Assembly (NCBI RefSeq): GCF_004346225.1
Contig: NZ_SMAJ01000003.1
Coordinates: 372,001-436,000, forward strand
Direction of reading: 5' to 3'
Length of the DNA: 64,000 nt
Source of the DNA: Paralcaligenes ureilyticus
GTDB taxonomy: Bacteria > Pseudomonadota > Gammaproteobacteria > Burkholderiales > Burkholderiaceae_B
Shown here: in pieces, positions 37,921 through 46,477 of the stretch
Layout: every line of letters starts with the position of its first letter
How positions within the stretch are numbered: the stretch's first letter is position 1
Program-made: the position numbers and the translations under genes
The notes under the pieces: generated by a model
The model's input: the letters and a program-made list of their open reading frames with translations, nothing else
What the model was told of the DNA's origin: nothing
Databases searched by the model: none

Positions 37921-38886
37921 ATGCGTAATACCTTCCTCGAATTTGAACAGCCCTTGGCCGAGCTTGAGAACAAGATCGAGCAGCTGCGTTTTGTTCAGAC
38001 TGATTCGGCGGTGGATATCTCCGAAGAAGTGGGACGTTTGCAGCAAAAAAGCCAGACCCTGGCCAAGAACATCTATTCCAAGCTTACGCCGTGGCAAACC
38101 GCGCTGGTGGCGCGTCACCCCCAGCGGCCTTATACCTTCGACTATGTTCGAGAGATGTTCACCGATTTTCATGAATTGCATGGCGATCGCATGTATGCCG
38201 ATGATCTGTCGATTGTCGGGGGGCCGGCGCGTTTCAATGGCACGCCCTGCATGGTGATTGGCCATCAAAAAGGGCGCGACACCAAAGAGCGTGCGATGCG
38301 CAACTTCGGAATGCCCCGCCCGGAGGGCTATCGCAAGGCCTTGCGCCTGATGCGCCTGGCCGAAAAGTTCCGGCTGCCGGTATTTACCTTTGTCGACACC
38401 CCGGGCGCCTATCCTGGCATAGGCGCCGAAGAGCGCGGCCAGTCTCAGGCCATCGGCCATAACCTTTATGCCATGGCGGAACTCAAAGTTCCCATTATTT
38501 CCACGATTATCGGCGAGGGAGGTTCAGGCGGCGCGCTGGCGATTGCGGTGGGCAATGTGGTCATGATGCTGCAATATTCGACTTATGCCGTGATTTCGCC
38601 CGAAGGCTGCGCCTCGATTCTATGGCGCAGCGCCGACAAGGCGCCGGTTGCCGCCGAGGCTTTGGCCATTACTGCGCCGCGCCTGAAAGAGCTGGGCCTG
38701 ATCGATCGGATCGTCAATGAGCCGGTGGGCGGCGCCCATCGCGATCCCGTCATGATGGCGCGTCAACTTGGGCGCGCCTTGGCTGATTCGCTGCGCCAGC
38801 TGTCGGGTATGTCGGCCGAGCAATTGGTCGATCATCGTCTGCAGCGCTTGATGACCTATGGCCGCTTCCAGGAGACTCGTGCGTAG
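37921..38886 (+). CDS. accA: Acetyl-CoA carboxylase carboxyltransferase subunit alpha
   Basis: AccA with AccD transfers carboxyl groups from biotin to acetyl-CoA, giving malonyl-CoA for fatty-acid synthesis. The 321-residue protein has the N-terminal [15 protein letters not shown] and the carboxyltransferase core [33 protein letters not shown] and [12 protein letters not shown]. The start at 37921 is the usual one for the family. It overlaps tilS by 8 bp at its 3' end. The order cysS-glycosylase-accA-tilS-lysC is one reason to place this DNA in the Bordetella/Achromobacter group. Confidence 0.97.
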   Translation: MRNTFLEFEQPLAELENKIEQLRFVQTDSAVDISEEVGRLQQKSQTLAKNIYSKLTPWQTALVARHPQRPYTFDYVREMFTDFHELHGDRMYADDLSIVGGPARFNGTPCMVIGHQKGRDTKERAMRNFGMPRPEGYRKALRLMRLAEKFRLPVFTFVDTPGAYPGIGAEERGQSQAIGHNLYAMAELKVPIISTIIGEGGSGGALAIAVGNVVMMLQYSTYAVISPEGCASILWRSADKAPVAAEALAITAPRLKELGLIDRIVNEPVGGAHRDPVMMARQLGRALADSLRQLSGMSAEQLVDHRLQRLMTYGRFQETRA

Positions 38887-39892
38887 CATTGATTTGACCG
38901 GGTTTGGCTCGACCGCTCTGGTCGACGCTATTGCCCGGTCGATGGCCGGCTTGCCGGCAACGCCTGGCGCTTTGGGCGTTGGGGTCAGCGGCGGCGCCGA
39001 TTCGGCTATGCTCGCCGTGCATTGCACTCTGTTTGCCCGCGCGCACGCCATACCACTGCATTTCTTTCATGTTCATCACGGGTTGCAATGTGTGGCCGAT
39101 CAATGGCAGGCACACGTGCACGATCTTGCGTGGCGGCTGGACGTGCCTTGCCACAGCATTATGGCGCAGGTCGACGTGTCGCAAGGCGACGGCATGGAGT
39201 CTGCGGCGCGCGATGCACGCTACGACGCTTTCTCCCAACTTGCGCAGTTAACGGGTGTGAAACATATTTTTCTTGCCCATCATCGTAATGATCAGGCCGA
39301 AACGGTGTTGCTCAGGCTGTTGCGAGGCGCTGGGCCGGGCGGTCTGGCCGCCATGGCCCCGTACTCGAATCGTGGGGGTCTGAGCTATCTGCGCCCTTGG
39401 CTGGATGTGGGCCGCGCGAGTATTTTGATGCAGGCCAAGCTTTTTTTTGAGCTTAGCGGCTGGCAGGCGGTGGTCGACCCCAGCAATGCCGACGATCGGT
39501 ATACACGCGCCGCATTGCGTACGCGCCTGACGCCCGAGCTGGATGCGCGCTGGCCGGGGTGGCAGGGCAATCTGGTGCGCCATGCCCGTTTGAGCGGCGA
39601 GGCACAGCAGATTCTTGATGAGGTGGCGGCCGCCGACTTTGCCTTGCTGGAGCCGGCGGCGGACCGCCGCAGTTTTTCGCTGGCCGCCTGGCGTCGCCTG
39701 TCGCCTCCGCGGCAGGCGCTGGTGCTGCGATACTGGCTGGCCTTGTGCGCCCAGCGCATGCCGACCGATGCGCGATTGCAGGATCTGATGCGCCAAATGC
39801 GGGGCTTGCATGCGTTGGGGCACGACAGGCAGATGCAAGTCAGGCACGGAACCACGACAATACGTTGCCGGCTTGGCCGTGTCATGCTGTAG
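38879..39892 (+). CDS. tilS: tRNA(Ile)-lysidine synthase
   Basis: TilS converts cytidine 34 of tRNA-Ile(CAU) to lysidine, making it read AUA. The 337-residue protein has the PP-loop ATPase motif [45 protein letters not shown] and PWLDVGR. It is shorter than E. coli TilS, in line with other betaproteobacterial forms that lack part of the C-terminal domain. The GTG start at 38879 with GGAG at 38871-38874 overlaps the accA stop, suggesting coupling. Confidence 0.92.
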   Translation: MRSIDLTGFGSTALVDAIARSMAGLPATPGALGVGVSGGADSAMLAVHCTLFARAHAIPLHFFHVHHGLQCVADQWQAHVHDLAWRLDVPCHSIMAQVDVSQGDGMESAARDARYDAFSQLAQLTGVKHIFLAHHRNDQAETVLLRLLRGAGPGGLAAMAPYSNRGGLSYLRPWLDVGRASILMQAKLFFELSGWQAVVDPSNADDRYTRAALRTRLTPELDARWPGWQGNLVRHARLSGEAQQILDEVAAADFALLEPAADRRSFSLAAWRRLSPPRQALVLRYWLALCAQRMPTDARLQDLMRQMRGLHALGHDRQMQVRHGTTTIRCRLGRVML

Positions 39893-39927
39893 CGGCAGCC
39901 TGTAGCGCCACCCCTTGTGGGTGGCAT
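39888..39927 (+). repeat. REP cluster H (one copy plus a half copy)
   Basis: The end of tilS carries a partial plus-strand REP half (39888-39900) followed directly by a full plus-strand REP (39901-39927; stem GCCACCC/GGGTGGC). The half copy ends inside the left stem arm, as if one copy replaced the tail of another. Confidence 0.75.
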
Positions 39928-39973
39928 TCGTCCTTTCGCATTAACGTTATCTTGCCTAGAACCTTCTAGCCCC

Positions 39974-40203
39974 GCGTCGTGGTCAGTTAAGGTAGTTCGG
40001 GCTCTGACGGTCACGGTCATGGCTGCGCCATGACTTCCCGCGCGCAGGGCCGGCTTCGGGGCGGCGTGCGAACTCGTGGGGCGAATAGCCCACTGGGCTA
40101 TCCGCAATCGTCCCACTCGAACAGCGCACGCCTTGCATCCCCGAAGCCGGCCCTGCACGCGGCGAGCCCGAATCGCCCGCCCCACCTTAACCGCCCACGA
40201 CGC
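39974..40203. repeat. Nested inverted-repeat element between tilS and lysC
   Basis: About 230 bp form a series of nested inverted repeats. The outer arms share GCGTCGTGG, GTTAAGGT and TTCGGGCTC (39974-40004) with their complements at 40164-40203. Inside are a hairpin GTCATGGC/GCCATGAC (40016-40034), 18-bp arms at 40044-40061 and 40139-40156, a 7-bp pair GCGTGCG/CGCACGC (40064 and 40125), and a central hairpin ATAGCCCA/TGGGCTAT (40085-40101). No protein is supported. The structure resembles a non-autonomous mobile element. Confidence 0.7.
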
Positions 40204-40216
40204 TCGCGTAGCCGAT

Positions 40217-40350
40217 TGTAGCGGCAGCCCTTGTGGCTGCCATCGGCGTTTTAAATACCGCCCCGGTTTTCAACGCTTTGGCAGGCACAAGGGCTGCCGC
40301 CACGTTAGCGACGCGTACGTTTTTGTAGCGGCACCCCTTGTGGGTGCCAT
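40217..40350. repeat. REP cluster I (three copies)
   Basis: Plus strand 40217-40243, minus strand 40278-40303 (head CTAC changed to CCAC, stem with one mismatch) and plus strand 40324-40350. The last two are head-to-head with a 21-bp spacer; the first two are tail-to-tail with 38 bp between stems. It lies upstream of lysC. Confidence 0.85.
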
Positions 40351-40408
40351 CGTCACTTAGTCGGCGACCCCTGCAGGTATTCCCGAGACACTGACAACAT
40401 CAAGCTAA

Positions 40409-40456
40409 GTCTTTGAAAAGACGCTAAAATGATTGACTTTGTCTGTCTCAAGACAG
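40409..40456. promoter_or_regulatory. Two perfect short palindromes in the lysC leader
   Basis: GTCTTT-GA-AAAGAC (40409-40422) and CTGTCT-CA-AGACAG (40443-40456) lie 57 and 23 bp before the lysC start. They could be a pair of operator half-sites or small leader hairpins. No lysine riboswitch architecture is recognised. Confidence 0.4.
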
Positions 40457-40478
40457 TTTCCTTCATGCAGAGTAGAAG

Positions 40479-41741
40479 ATGTCCCTGATCGTTCACAAAT
40501 ATGGTGGCACGTCGATGGGCTCGGTTGAGCGCATTCAAAACGTGGCGCGGCGCGTCGCCAAATGGCACGCCGCGGGTCACCGGGTGGTAGTGGTGCCCTC
40601 GGCCATGTCGGGCGAAACCAATCGCCTGTTGGGCCTGGCCAAAGAAATCAATCCGCAGCCCGATGGGCGCGAGCTCGATATGCTGGCGTCCACGGGCGAG
40701 CAGGCCAGTAGCGCCTTGCTGGCCATGGCTTTGCTGTCGCAGGGCGTGCCGGCGCGCAGCTATACCGGCTGGCAAGTGCCGGTATTGACCGATTCTTCCT
40801 ACACCAAGGCGCGTATTCGCTCCATTGACGACACGCGCTTGCTTGCCGATCTGGATCTGGGCCGGGTCGTGATCGTGACAGGCTTTCAGGGTATGGATGA
40901 GGGGGGCAATATCACGACCCTGGGGCGGGGCGGCTCGGATACTTCGGCCGTTGCCGTGGCGGCGGCTATCAAAGCCGACGAATGCCTGATATTTACGGAT
41001 GTTGACGGCGTCTACACCACCGACCCGCGAGTGGTGCCCGAAGCGCGGCGCATGACTGTGGTGTCTTTCGAAGAAATGCTGGAGATGGCATCGCTGGGCT
41101 CCAAGGTGCTGCAAATCCGTTCGGTGGAGTTCGCGGGCAAATATCGCGTTCCTGTGCGTGTTTTGTCGTCGCTGACCGATCCTTTGTTACCGCTTGAAGA
41201 AGAAATGACTTCAGGCACCCTAATTACTTTTGAGGAAGACCAGAAAATGGAAGCCGCTGTCGTATCGGGCATCGCCTTTAGCCGCGACGAAGCCAAGGTT
41301 ACTTTGCTGTCGGTCCCCGATATTCCGGGGGTGGCGTATTCAATATTGGGGCCTGTTGCCGCCGCCAACATCGACGTCGACATGATTTTGCAGAATCAGT
41401 CGGTCAGAGGCACTACCGATTTTTCATTCACCGTTAATCGCAACGATTTTGTGCGTACGCTGGATCTGCTCAATAACCAGATCGGCCCGGCGGTGGGCGC
41501 AGGCGAAATCGTCTCCGACGACAAGGTATGCAAAGTGTCGATTGTGGGCATAGGCATGCGCAGCCACGTTGGGGTTGCTAGCCTGATGTTCCGCACGCTG
41601 TCCGAAGAGGGCATCAATATCCAGATGATCAGCACCAGCGAAATCAAAACGTCGGTGATCATCAACGATAAGTATATGGAACTGGCCGTGCGCGCCCTGC
41701 ACAAGGCCTTTCATCTGGATGAGGACAAGAGCGAGGCGTAA
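40479..41741 (+). CDS. lysC: Aspartate kinase
   Basis: Aspartate kinase phosphorylates aspartate, opening the pathway to lysine, threonine, methionine and diaminopimelate. The 420-residue protein begins LIVHKYGGTSMGS, the nucleotide-binding signature. It continues with LGRGGSDTSAVAVAAAIKAD and VDGVYTTDPRVV, and ends with two ACT domains (about 265-340 and 345-415) that bind feedback inhibitors, including VGIGMRSHVGVA and ISTSEIKTSVI. The length and single-gene form fit the lysine/threonine-inhibited type of betaproteobacteria. A REP element follows the stop codon. Confidence 0.96.
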   Translation: MSLIVHKYGGTSMGSVERIQNVARRVAKWHAAGHRVVVVPSAMSGETNRLLGLAKEINPQPDGRELDMLASTGEQASSALLAMALLSQGVPARSYTGWQVPVLTDSSYTKARIRSIDDTRLLADLDLGRVVIVTGFQGMDEGGNITTLGRGGSDTSAVAVAAAIKADECLIFTDVDGVYTTDPRVVPEARRMTVVSFEEMLEMASLGSKVLQIRSVEFAGKYRVPVRVLSSLTDPLLPLEEEMTSGTLITFEEDQKMEAAVVSGIAFSRDEAKVTLLSVPDIPGVAYSILGPVAAANIDVDMILQNQSVRGTTDFSFTVNRNDFVRTLDLLNNQIGPAVGAGEIVSDDKVCKVSIVGIGMRSHVGVASLMFRTLSEEGINIQMISTSEIKTSVIINDKYMELAVRALHKAFHLDEDKSEA

Positions 41742-41785
41742 GGGCAGGGCGCCTCGACATTCCGTGGGTATCCGAGTCGACATTC

Positions 41786-41812
41786 CGTAGCGGCACCCCT
41801 TGTGGGTGCCAT
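41786..41812 (+). repeat. REP copy J (single)
   Basis: A plus-strand REP (stem GGCACCC/GGGTGCC) lies 44 bp after the lysC stop codon and directly before the tRNA-Ser promoter. Confidence 0.85.
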
Positions 41813-41815
41813 CGT

Positions 41816-41845
41816 CTGACAAGCGCTTGGTTAGCGTGTTAGAAT
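41816..41845 (+). promoter_or_regulatory. Probable sigma-70 promoter of tRNA-Ser
   Basis: CTGACA (41816-41821) and TAGAAT (41840-41845) are separated by 18 bp and end 14 bp before the mature tRNA 5' end, a typical arrangement for a tRNA gene. Confidence 0.6.
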
Positions 41846-41859
41846 CGCAGACTCTTTTC

Positions 41860-41952
41860 GGAGACGTGGCCGAGTGGTTGAAGGTACTCCCCTGCTAAGG
41901 GAGCATGCGGCTTATACCCGCATCGAGGGTTCGAATCCCTCCGTCTCCGCCA
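41860..41952 (+). tRNA. serX: tRNA-Ser (anticodon GCU)
   Basis: A 90-nt tRNA with encoded CCA. The acceptor stem GGAGACG pairs with CGTCTCC, the discriminator is G, and the T-arm contains GGTTCGAATCC. The anticodon stem-loop CTCCC-CTGCTAA-GGGAG gives anticodon GCU, reading AGC/AGU. The long variable arm (GCATGCGGC...) is characteristic of class II serine tRNAs. The gene symbol is by analogy only. Confidence 0.96.
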
Positions 41953-41986
41953 GTTTAGACTTCAGTACCCTGCATTACCAAACACG

Positions 41987-42020
41987 AAACCCGCACAGTT
42001 ATTCGCTCTGCGGGTTTTTT
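41987..42020 (+). terminator. Rho-independent terminator after tRNA-Ser
   Basis: The stem AAACCCGCA/TGCGGGTTT is followed by a run of T (TTTTTT to 42020). It lies 35 bp after the tRNA 3' end. Confidence 0.85.
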
Positions 42021-42135
42021 GTTGTCTATTGCGATAGATAGCGTTACGCAAAATGCTTAAAGTCTAGAGGAAAACAGAATTCCTTTATTGCGGGGGATGG
42101 ATTGTTTTTTTCGGGCGATGGACGACAAGACTCGA

Positions 42136-42274
42136 ATGGCACCCACAAGGGGTGCCGCTACAAAAACCTTGACGCACTACAGAAACCTTGGCGCGTTATA
42201 AAAATCTTGGCGCGCGAGACGATATCCATAAAACATGGTCGTGGCTAATGCAGTGACAGCCCTTGTGGATGCCA
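42136..42274. repeat. REP cluster K with 19-bp tandem repeats
   Basis: A minus-strand REP (42136-42162) is followed by three tandem 19-bp units (42158-42214; core AAACCTTGRCGCG) that begin in the REP head, and then by a degenerate plus-strand REP (42249-42274). The layout matches other head-to-head pairs with an expanded, decayed spacer. The bases 42275-42486 show no gene. Confidence 0.7.
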
Positions 42275-42486
42275 AAATCGTTACTACGCGATCCCAACAT
42301 CCGCGAACCTTCTGACGCGCTATGCTGAAATCAGCGATTTCGAAAATGTTCGACCTTAACGCACATTTATTCGAAAAAATGAGACGAAATGATCCGATTT
42401 TTAGGGTAATTACTGATTGAGGCATTAATTGGGCGATGGAATAATGCTTTTGGGGAGCCTGCCTGCGGCTTGCTGGGATACATAGA

Positions 42487-42561
42487 TTGTCTTCATCCCT
42501 CCTTACTTCTTATAAACACTTTCGGTTTAGCGACGCGTTCGATTAAGCTAGCTGAAAGTGT
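42487..42561 (+). promoter_or_regulatory. Candidate promoter and palindrome of the dpp-type operon
   Basis: TTGTCT (42487-42492) and TATAAA (42511-42516) are 18 bp apart. Inverted 8-bp arms ACACTTTC (42516-42523) and GAAAGTGT (42554-42561) overlap the -10 box and end 18 bp before the first start codon. They could be an operator or a leader hairpin. Confidence 0.45.
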
Positions 42562-42579
42562 CAAAGACGCGAGTAAATC

Positions 42580-43557
42580 ATGAATTCACTAAGTTTTATG
42601 TCGCGCCGCGTAATGAGCGGAATCGTCATGATCATTGCGGTCGTGGTGCTCAATTTCCTATTGCTCTCGGCCGCCCCTGGCGACATTGCCGACGTGCTTG
42701 CCGTGCAAGCCGGCGGGTCCACCACCGAGCAAACGGCCGCTATCCGCAAAGAGCTGGGCCTTGATAAAAGCCTGTTCGCACAACTAAGCACGTACGTCGT
42801 CAATGTGGCCAAAGGAAATCTGGGGCAGTCACTTTTTTACAATGACTCCGTCGCACACTTGATCGAGCAGCGTCTTCCCAACACCCTGATATTAGTGTTG
42901 CCTGCGATGTTCATTGCCGTTGTTCTGGGGACTCTGCTTGGAGTCTTATCGGCCCACAAGCCAGGAGGGCCGCTGAATTTCGGCGTTACGTTCCTGTCCT
43001 TGGCCGGGTTCGCGGCGCCGGTATTCTGGAGCGGCATGGTGCTCTTGATCATTTTCGCCTACTGGTTCCCGATCTTTCCGGCGTCCGGCATGTACAACAT
43101 CGGAGGGGAGCCCACGGGGCTTGATGCGGTCTGGCAGGTTTCCCATCATCTTGTACTGCCCGTCATCTCGCTGAGCATGGTGTACCTGGCCCAATACAGT
43201 CGCCAGGCGCGGGCGACCATGCTGGATGTGCTGGGGTCCGATTACATACGTACGGCTCGTGCGAAAGGCCTGCGGGAACGAGCCGTTATCTATAAACACG
43301 CGCTGAAAAATGCGGTGCTCCCGGTGGTCACTCTGGCCGGCCTGCAATTCTCTCAGGCGATCGCGGGCGCTGTTCTGGTTGAAACCGTTTTTAACTGGCC
43401 GGGCCTGGGCCGATTGGCATTCGATGCCGTGCTGAATCGCGATTTCCCCTTGATGCTGGGGATACTGCTGATCTCGGCCGTACTTGTTGTTGTCGTAAAT
43501 ATCTTTGTGGACTGGTTCTACAGCATCCTCGACCCTCGCATCAAACTGGAAGGGTAA
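42580..43557 (+). CDS. dppB: Peptide ABC transporter permease (DppB type)
   Basis: The 325-residue protein is an inner-membrane permease of a family 5 peptide/nickel-type importer. It has an N-terminal helix (VMIIAVVVLNFLLLSAAPGD), about six transmembrane helices, and the EAA-type loop ARTARAKGLRERAVIYKHALKNA that contacts the ATPases. It starts a seven-gene-plus operon that continues with DppC-, DppD- and DppF-like genes, an amidohydrolase, a GTPase, the binding protein and a metallopeptidase. The name describes family; the substrate is more likely a peptide-like compound than ordinary dipeptides. Confidence 0.88.
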   Translation: MNSLSFMSRRVMSGIVMIIAVVVLNFLLLSAAPGDIADVLAVQAGGSTTEQTAAIRKELGLDKSLFAQLSTYVVNVAKGNLGQSLFYNDSVAHLIEQRLPNTLILVLPAMFIAVVLGTLLGVLSAHKPGGPLNFGVTFLSLAGFAAPVFWSGMVLLIIFAYWFPIFPASGMYNIGGEPTGLDAVWQVSHHLVLPVISLSMVYLAQYSRQARATMLDVLGSDYIRTARAKGLRERAVIYKHALKNAVLPVVTLAGLQFSQAIAGAVLVETVFNWPGLGRLAFDAVLNRDFPLMLGILLISAVLVVVVNIFVDWFYSILDPRIKLEG

Positions 43558-43562
43558 AAAAA

Positions 43563-44390
43563 ATGAATAGCGGATGGAAACTGTTTCTGGCAAACAAAGG
43601 CGCTGTGTTTGGCGCAGTATTACTAATTATCATGGCCTTTGCCGGAGTTTTCGGTGAAAGGCTGTACCCCGTCAGCGCAACAGATATTGTCGCGGCGCCC
43701 ATGTCGCCGCCATCGATGGCGTTGCCGCTAGGGGCGGACTATCTGGGCAGAGATGTCTTTGCGGGGCTCTTGCATGGGGCGGGTACAACACTGGTCATCG
43801 GCGTGGCCGCGACACTGGCCACCGTTGTGATTGGGCTTCTTATTGGGGCTATTGCCGGTTTTTTTGGAAGACGCGTCGATAACGCTTTGATGCGGGTAAC
43901 CGAATTTTTTCAGGTCCTTCCGCCTATCCTGCTGGCCATGGTTCTGGTTTCGGTTTTCGGCGCCAAAATATGGAACGTCATCCTGGTGATTGGCTTGGTC
44001 ACCTGGCCGCCTCTGGCGAGGTTGACACGGGCCGAATTTCTCAAACTCAAAGAGCGGGAGTTTATTCGCGCCGAGTACGCGATGGGCTCGAGCAATCTCA
44101 ATATTATGTTCGGGGTGCTCCTGCCCAATGCCTCGCCGCCCCTTATCGTGGCCACTGCGCTGAATATAGGCACCGCGATTCTGTTTGAATCCGGCCTGTC
44201 CTTCCTGGGCTTGTCCGATCCGGATGTGGCCAGTTGGGGTTACATGATCGGTTCGTCGCGAGACTATATTTTTGATGCGTGGTGGTCGGTTATTTTTCCT
44301 GGAGTGGCTATTTTCCTGACGGTATTGGCTCTTAGCCTGGTTGGCGATGGCCTCAATGATGCTCTTAATCCGAAACTTCGCCAGCGCTAG
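43563..44390 (+). CDS. dppC: Peptide ABC transporter permease (DppC type)
   Basis: The 275-residue permease is the second membrane subunit of the importer. It has the family 5 features GADYLGRDVFAGLLHGAGTT, the EAA loop EFIRAEYAMGSSNLNIMFGVLLP (cited in part) and SFLGLSDPDVASWGYMI near the C-terminus. It begins 5 bp after the DppB-type gene and ends 8 bp before the first ATPase gene, so all are surely co-transcribed. Confidence 0.88.
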   Translation: MNSGWKLFLANKGAVFGAVLLIIMAFAGVFGERLYPVSATDIVAAPMSPPSMALPLGADYLGRDVFAGLLHGAGTTLVIGVAATLATVVIGLLIGAIAGFFGRRVDNALMRVTEFFQVLPPILLAMVLVSVFGAKIWNVILVIGLVTWPPLARLTRAEFLKLKEREFIRAEYAMGSSNLNIMFGVLLPNASPPLIVATALNIGTAILFESGLSFLGLSDPDVASWGYMIGSSRDYIFDAWWSVIFPGVAIFLTVLALSLVGDGLNDALNPKLRQR

Positions 44391-44398
44391 GGGAAATC

Positions 44399-45421
44399 AT
44401 GAGTGAACCGCTACTTGAAATCAAGGATTTGTGCGTTGAGTTCGGCAGTCTGAAAAACCCCGTCCGTGTGCTCGATCACGTCAATCTTCATCTGGCGCCG
44501 GGAGAGATTCTCGGGATCGTAGGCGAATCGGGCTGTGGAAAAAGCATGACGAGCCTTGCCGTCCTGCGTCTGATTCCTTCCCCACCGGGCCGCATCACAA
44601 AAGGCACGATTTCCCTGGAAGGTAAAAACCTTCTCGATTTATCTGAAGAGCAGATGCAGGATGTACGTGGCAATGACATCGCCATGATTTTCCAGGAGCC
44701 GATGACGGCGTTGAATCCTGTCTTTACGATTGGCCAGCAAATCATTGAAACCATCATCAGGCATGAGCGCATCAGTGCAAAACAGGCTCGTTTAAAGGCT
44801 ATAGATTTGATTGCCTCGGTCTATATGCCGGAACCCGAACGGCGCCTGGATCAATACCCGCACGAACTGTCCGGTGGCATGCGTCAACGTGCGATGATCG
44901 CGATGGCATTGGCCTGCCATCCCAAAGTGCTTATTGCCGACGAGCCCACCACGGCGCTGGACGTGACCGTGCAAGCGCAGATTTTTGACCTGCTGTCAGA
45001 GCTGCGCGAAAAATTCAATACGGCCATTATTCTGATCACCCACAATATGGGTGCCGTTGCCGAATTGGCGGATCGGGTCATGGTGATGTATGCCGGCCGA
45101 AAAATAGAAGAAGGAACCGTCGACAGGGTTCTCCTGGAGCCCCTCCATCCCTATACGCAAGGCCTGCTTGATTGTGTCTTGCAAGTGGAGCATGACCCGC
45201 GGAAATTTTCGGGATCGAAGTTGCTTTCCGAAATTCCAGGCGTCGTTCCTCCCTTGAGTGAGCTGGGAAGGGGGTGCGCCTTTGCGCCGCGCTGCAAGTA
45301 TGTCATGGATAAGTGCCGCACCGATCGGCCTCCCATGATGGGTACGGACAATCGCTTGGCTGCCTGTTGGTTGAACCTTGAAACGGCTGCGGCGCAATCG
45401 GCTTCGGAGAGTCTCGCATGA
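44399..45421 (+). CDS. dppD: Peptide ABC transporter ATP-binding protein (DppD type)
   Basis: This 340-residue ATPase powers the importer together with the following DppF-type subunit. It has Walker A GESGCGKSM, the signature LSGGMRQRAMIAMAL, Walker B VLIADEPTTALDV, and the C-terminal oligopeptide/dipeptide domain with a four-cysteine-type segment (GRGCAFAPRCKYVMDKC) that binds an iron-sulfur cluster in some homologues. The last four bases overlap the next ATPase start (ATGA). Confidence 0.92.
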   Translation: MSEPLLEIKDLCVEFGSLKNPVRVLDHVNLHLAPGEILGIVGESGCGKSMTSLAVLRLIPSPPGRITKGTISLEGKNLLDLSEEQMQDVRGNDIAMIFQEPMTALNPVFTIGQQIIETIIRHERISAKQARLKAIDLIASVYMPEPERRLDQYPHELSGGMRQRAMIAMALACHPKVLIADEPTTALDVTVQAQIFDLLSELREKFNTAIILITHNMGAVAELADRVMVMYAGRKIEEGTVDRVLLEPLHPYTQGLLDCVLQVEHDPRKFSGSKLLSEIPGVVPPLSELGRGCAFAPRCKYVMDKCRTDRPPMMGTDNRLAACWLNLETAAAQSASESLA

Positions 45422-46440
45422 ACGAATCAGACACGCTACTGGAAGTCCGCGATTTAAAGGTTCACTTCACCTTGAAGAAGTCCGGCATGTTTGCGCCGGC
45501 GTCGAAGGTGTATGCCGTGGACGGGGTCTCTTTCAATGTGAAACGCGGCAGCGCGTACGGCATTGTCGGCGAATCGGGTTGCGGGAAATCAACGACCGCA
45601 TTGGCCTTGGCCCAACTGATTGCCGCGACTGGCGGAGACATCATTCTTAATGGCACGTCATTGGCAGGTCTTTCGGGGAAAGACCTGAAAGAGGTCCGCA
45701 AGGGCCTGCAAATGATTTTTCAGGACCCGTATTCATCTCTTGATCCCCGGCAGCGAGTCGAAGATATCATTGCCAAACCCATGCGGCAACTGACCCGCAT
45801 GACTAAAACCGAGATCGCCAATCGCGTTGATGAACTGATTGCAAAAGTTGGCCTTCGAACCGAACAAAAAAAATTGTTTCCTCATCAGTTTTCAGGAGGG
45901 CAGCGCCAACGTATCGGGATTGCGCGGGCTTTGGCGGTTCATCCCCAGCTTGTCATCTGTGATGAGCCTGTGTCTGCCCTGGATGTGGCCATTCAGGCCC
46001 AGGTTATCAACCTGCTTAAGCAGTTGCAGGAAGATATGGGCTTAACGTATTTGTTCATCTCGCACGACTTGGCCGTGGTTCAGCATTTGTGTGATGCGTT
46101 AAGCGTTATGTACCTGGGGCGCGTGGTCGAGCAAGGCGAGCGCAAAGAGCTGTTTTCCAGGCCGCTCCATCCCTACACTTATGCGCTGCTCACGGCCGAT
46201 CCCGTCAAGGATCCGACCTTGCGTGGAAAAACCACCCGGCTGCGCCTCGAGGGAGACCCGCCCAGCCCGTTGAATCCGCCGCCGGGTTGCCATTTTCACA
46301 CTCGATGCCCCTATGCGCAGGATATTTGCAGAACTGAGTCGCCGCCGCTGCGCGACGTGGGTCAAGGACAGCATGTTGCGTGTCACCTGGTGACGATCGT
46401 CGATGGCCAGCCGGTTTCGCCCGTTCCCGCGTTCGCGTGA
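45418..46440 (+). CDS. dppF: Peptide ABC transporter ATP-binding protein (DppF type)
   Basis: The second ATPase of the importer, 340 residues, has Walker A GESGCGKSTTALAL, the signature FSGGQRQRIGIARAL, Walker B LVICDEPVSALDV and a C-terminal Cys-containing domain (PPGCHFHTRCPYAQDIC). The ATGA overlap with the DppD-type gene indicates translational coupling. The C-terminal domain clearly groups it with DppF/OppF rather than with LivG- or GlnQ-type ATPases. Confidence 0.92.
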   Translation: MNESDTLLEVRDLKVHFTLKKSGMFAPASKVYAVDGVSFNVKRGSAYGIVGESGCGKSTTALALAQLIAATGGDIILNGTSLAGLSGKDLKEVRKGLQMIFQDPYSSLDPRQRVEDIIAKPMRQLTRMTKTEIANRVDELIAKVGLRTEQKKLFPHQFSGGQRQRIGIARALAVHPQLVICDEPVSALDVAIQAQVINLLKQLQEDMGLTYLFISHDLAVVQHLCDALSVMYLGRVVEQGERKELFSRPLHPYTYALLTADPVKDPTLRGKTTRLRLEGDPPSPLNPPPGCHFHTRCPYAQDICRTESPPLRDVGQGQHVACHLVTIVDGQPVSPVPAFA

Positions 46441-46477
46441 TCCCAGCCCGCATCACCTAATTTAATTGGAAGACTGT

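Noticed and set aside
40351-40478. Lysine riboswitch upstream of lysC
   Set aside because: The leader is only about 130 bp and shows two short palindromes, not the large conserved L-box fold.
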